Assembly: GCF_025905425.1 (NCBI RefSeq)
Contig: NZ_CP109603.1
Coordinates: 1,028,001 to 1,092,000 of the forward strand
DNA: 64,000 nucleotides
Direction: 5' to 3'
Source: Pseudomonas putida
GTDB taxonomy: Bacteria; Pseudomonadota; Gammaproteobacteria; Pseudomonadales; Pseudomonadaceae
The translations under genes and the position numbers were made by a program. Below the pieces are notes generated by a model. It did no database searches and had not been told where the DNA came from. It saw nothing but the letters and a program-made list of their open reading frames with translations. Below, piece by piece: positions 63,505-64,000 of the stretch; the first letter of the stretch is position 1, and each line of letters opens with the position of its first letter.

Positions 63505-64000
63505 TCAGTCCAGAAGGTCGACTTTGACACGCAAAGTCATGTTTTCACCGCGCTGGGTGCTGTACGTGTGGCTTGACGCGCTGCGCTCGGCCTGACTCTG
63601 CTGATTGAACCCTGCCAAGGTGATCCACTCGCCGAGCTTGCCGGTGACGGTCGTGTCGGTGCTTTGCACTTTCACTACATCGGCACGTTCCTGGCTGATA
63701 CGGTCATTATTAGTGCTTATTTGCAGACGAACCGTGTCGCCGCTCAGGCTTGGGGTAACGTAAAAGCCTTGGGTCACATTGCGGTATTCGGTGTTGCTTT
63801 GGATGCGCCCATAACCGTCGGTGCTGGTACTGGTAATCGGTATGCTCTGGCCAACCTGGATCAACGCAGCCTTGCCTTCGCTGGCCTGGATCTGCTGCAT
63901 GCCGCCTTCACGGTTGCTGGTGCCGTAACGGATGACGCGGGCGTTGCCACGGTTGTCCTGGAAGTTGCTGTCGTTGTTGTCGACGCTGATCAGCAGGCGC
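63505..64000 (-). CDS. C-terminal part of a secretin-like protein (5' truncated by window edge)
   Basis: An open frame enters at the window end and stops with TGA at 63505-63507, giving about 164 C-terminal residues. It reads as beta-rich: VDNNDSNFQDNRGNARVIRY, ALIQVGQSIPITSTSTD, GFYVTPSLSGDTVRLQIST and TVTGKLGEWITLAGFNQQ. The pattern of 'gq.ipi', 'v.P.l.gd.v.l.i' and 'gewi.laG' resembles the C-domain of type II/III secretion secretin-like proteins, but the match is by eye. It is on the same strand as aceA, 491 bp upstream. Confidence 0.5.
   Translation of the reverse strand, partial: RLLISVDNNDSNFQDNRGNARVIRYGTSNREGGMQQIQASEGKAALIQVGQSIPITSTSTDGYGRIQSNTEYRNVTQGFYVTPSLSGDTVRLQISTNNDRISQERADVVKVQSTDTTVTGKLGEWITLAGFNQQSQAERSASSHTYSTQRGENMTLRVKVDLLD

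Overview
This window reads as chromosomal DNA of a Pseudomonas putida-group bacterium. The GC content is high, and several blocks have the order known from pseudomonads: gloB, a SAM methyltransferase, rnhA, dnaQ and ldcA together; a nuo operon with fused nuoCD next to aceA; and a chromate/quinone reductase nearly identical to P. putida ChrR as I remember it. Many intergenic gaps carry the palindromic REP sequence typical of P. putida (core TGTGGGAGCGGGCTTGCC). The species call is an inference from gene content; no database search was possible. I saw no tRNA, rRNA or CRISPR array.

Layout. (1) 1-10617, + strand: the end of an unknown gene, an AI-2E/PerM-type permease, then the high-affinity K+ system kdpF-A-B-C and its sensor/regulator kdpD-E. 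The kdpC-kdpD gap is occupied by an intact IS110-family insertion sequence on the - strand, placed inside a REP. (2) 10633-24322, - strand: a kinase/PLP-lyase fusion gene with a LysR regulator and an NTF2-like secreted protein; an ECF sigma/FecR/TonB-receptor surface-signalling triad with a Fur-box-like site; and an operon of TonB receptor, periplasmic binding protein and di-heme cytochrome. (3) 24323-33209: small Pseudomonas-type genes, then the yej peptide ABC transporter with two tandem binding proteins. (4) 33488-41178: mltD, gloB, methyltransferase, rnhA, dnaQ, ldcA (lysine/arginine decarboxylase), a small gene and chrR. (5) 41222-45323: another TonB receptor and a compact phage-derived cluster (LuxR-type HTH, P2 gpL-like protein, holin-like protein, CI-type repressor, a 37-codon ORF and an Ogr/Delta zinc finger). 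(6) 45389-60361, - strand: the complete 13-gene respiratory complex I operon nuoA-N. (7) 60741-64000: YhhN-family protein, isocitrate lyase aceA with a long upstream region, and the end of a secretin-like gene.

Most striking observation. The roughly 210-nt region upstream of the IS110 transposase can be read as a bridge (seek) RNA. It has two consecutive stem-loops. Guide segments in the first loop match the two halves of the interrupted REP flanking the element. Guide segments in the second loop match the two ends of the element itself. The same 3'-side/5'-side geometry holds in both loops. This would explain in RNA terms why such elements land in REPs, and the pairing can be read directly from this sequence.

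Other items worth a look: a domesticated P2-like phage remnant next to nuo, an unusual kinase-lyase fusion, a transporter-less receptor/binding-protein/di-heme operon, paired palindromes in front of chrR, and a nested-hairpin REP element beside aceA.
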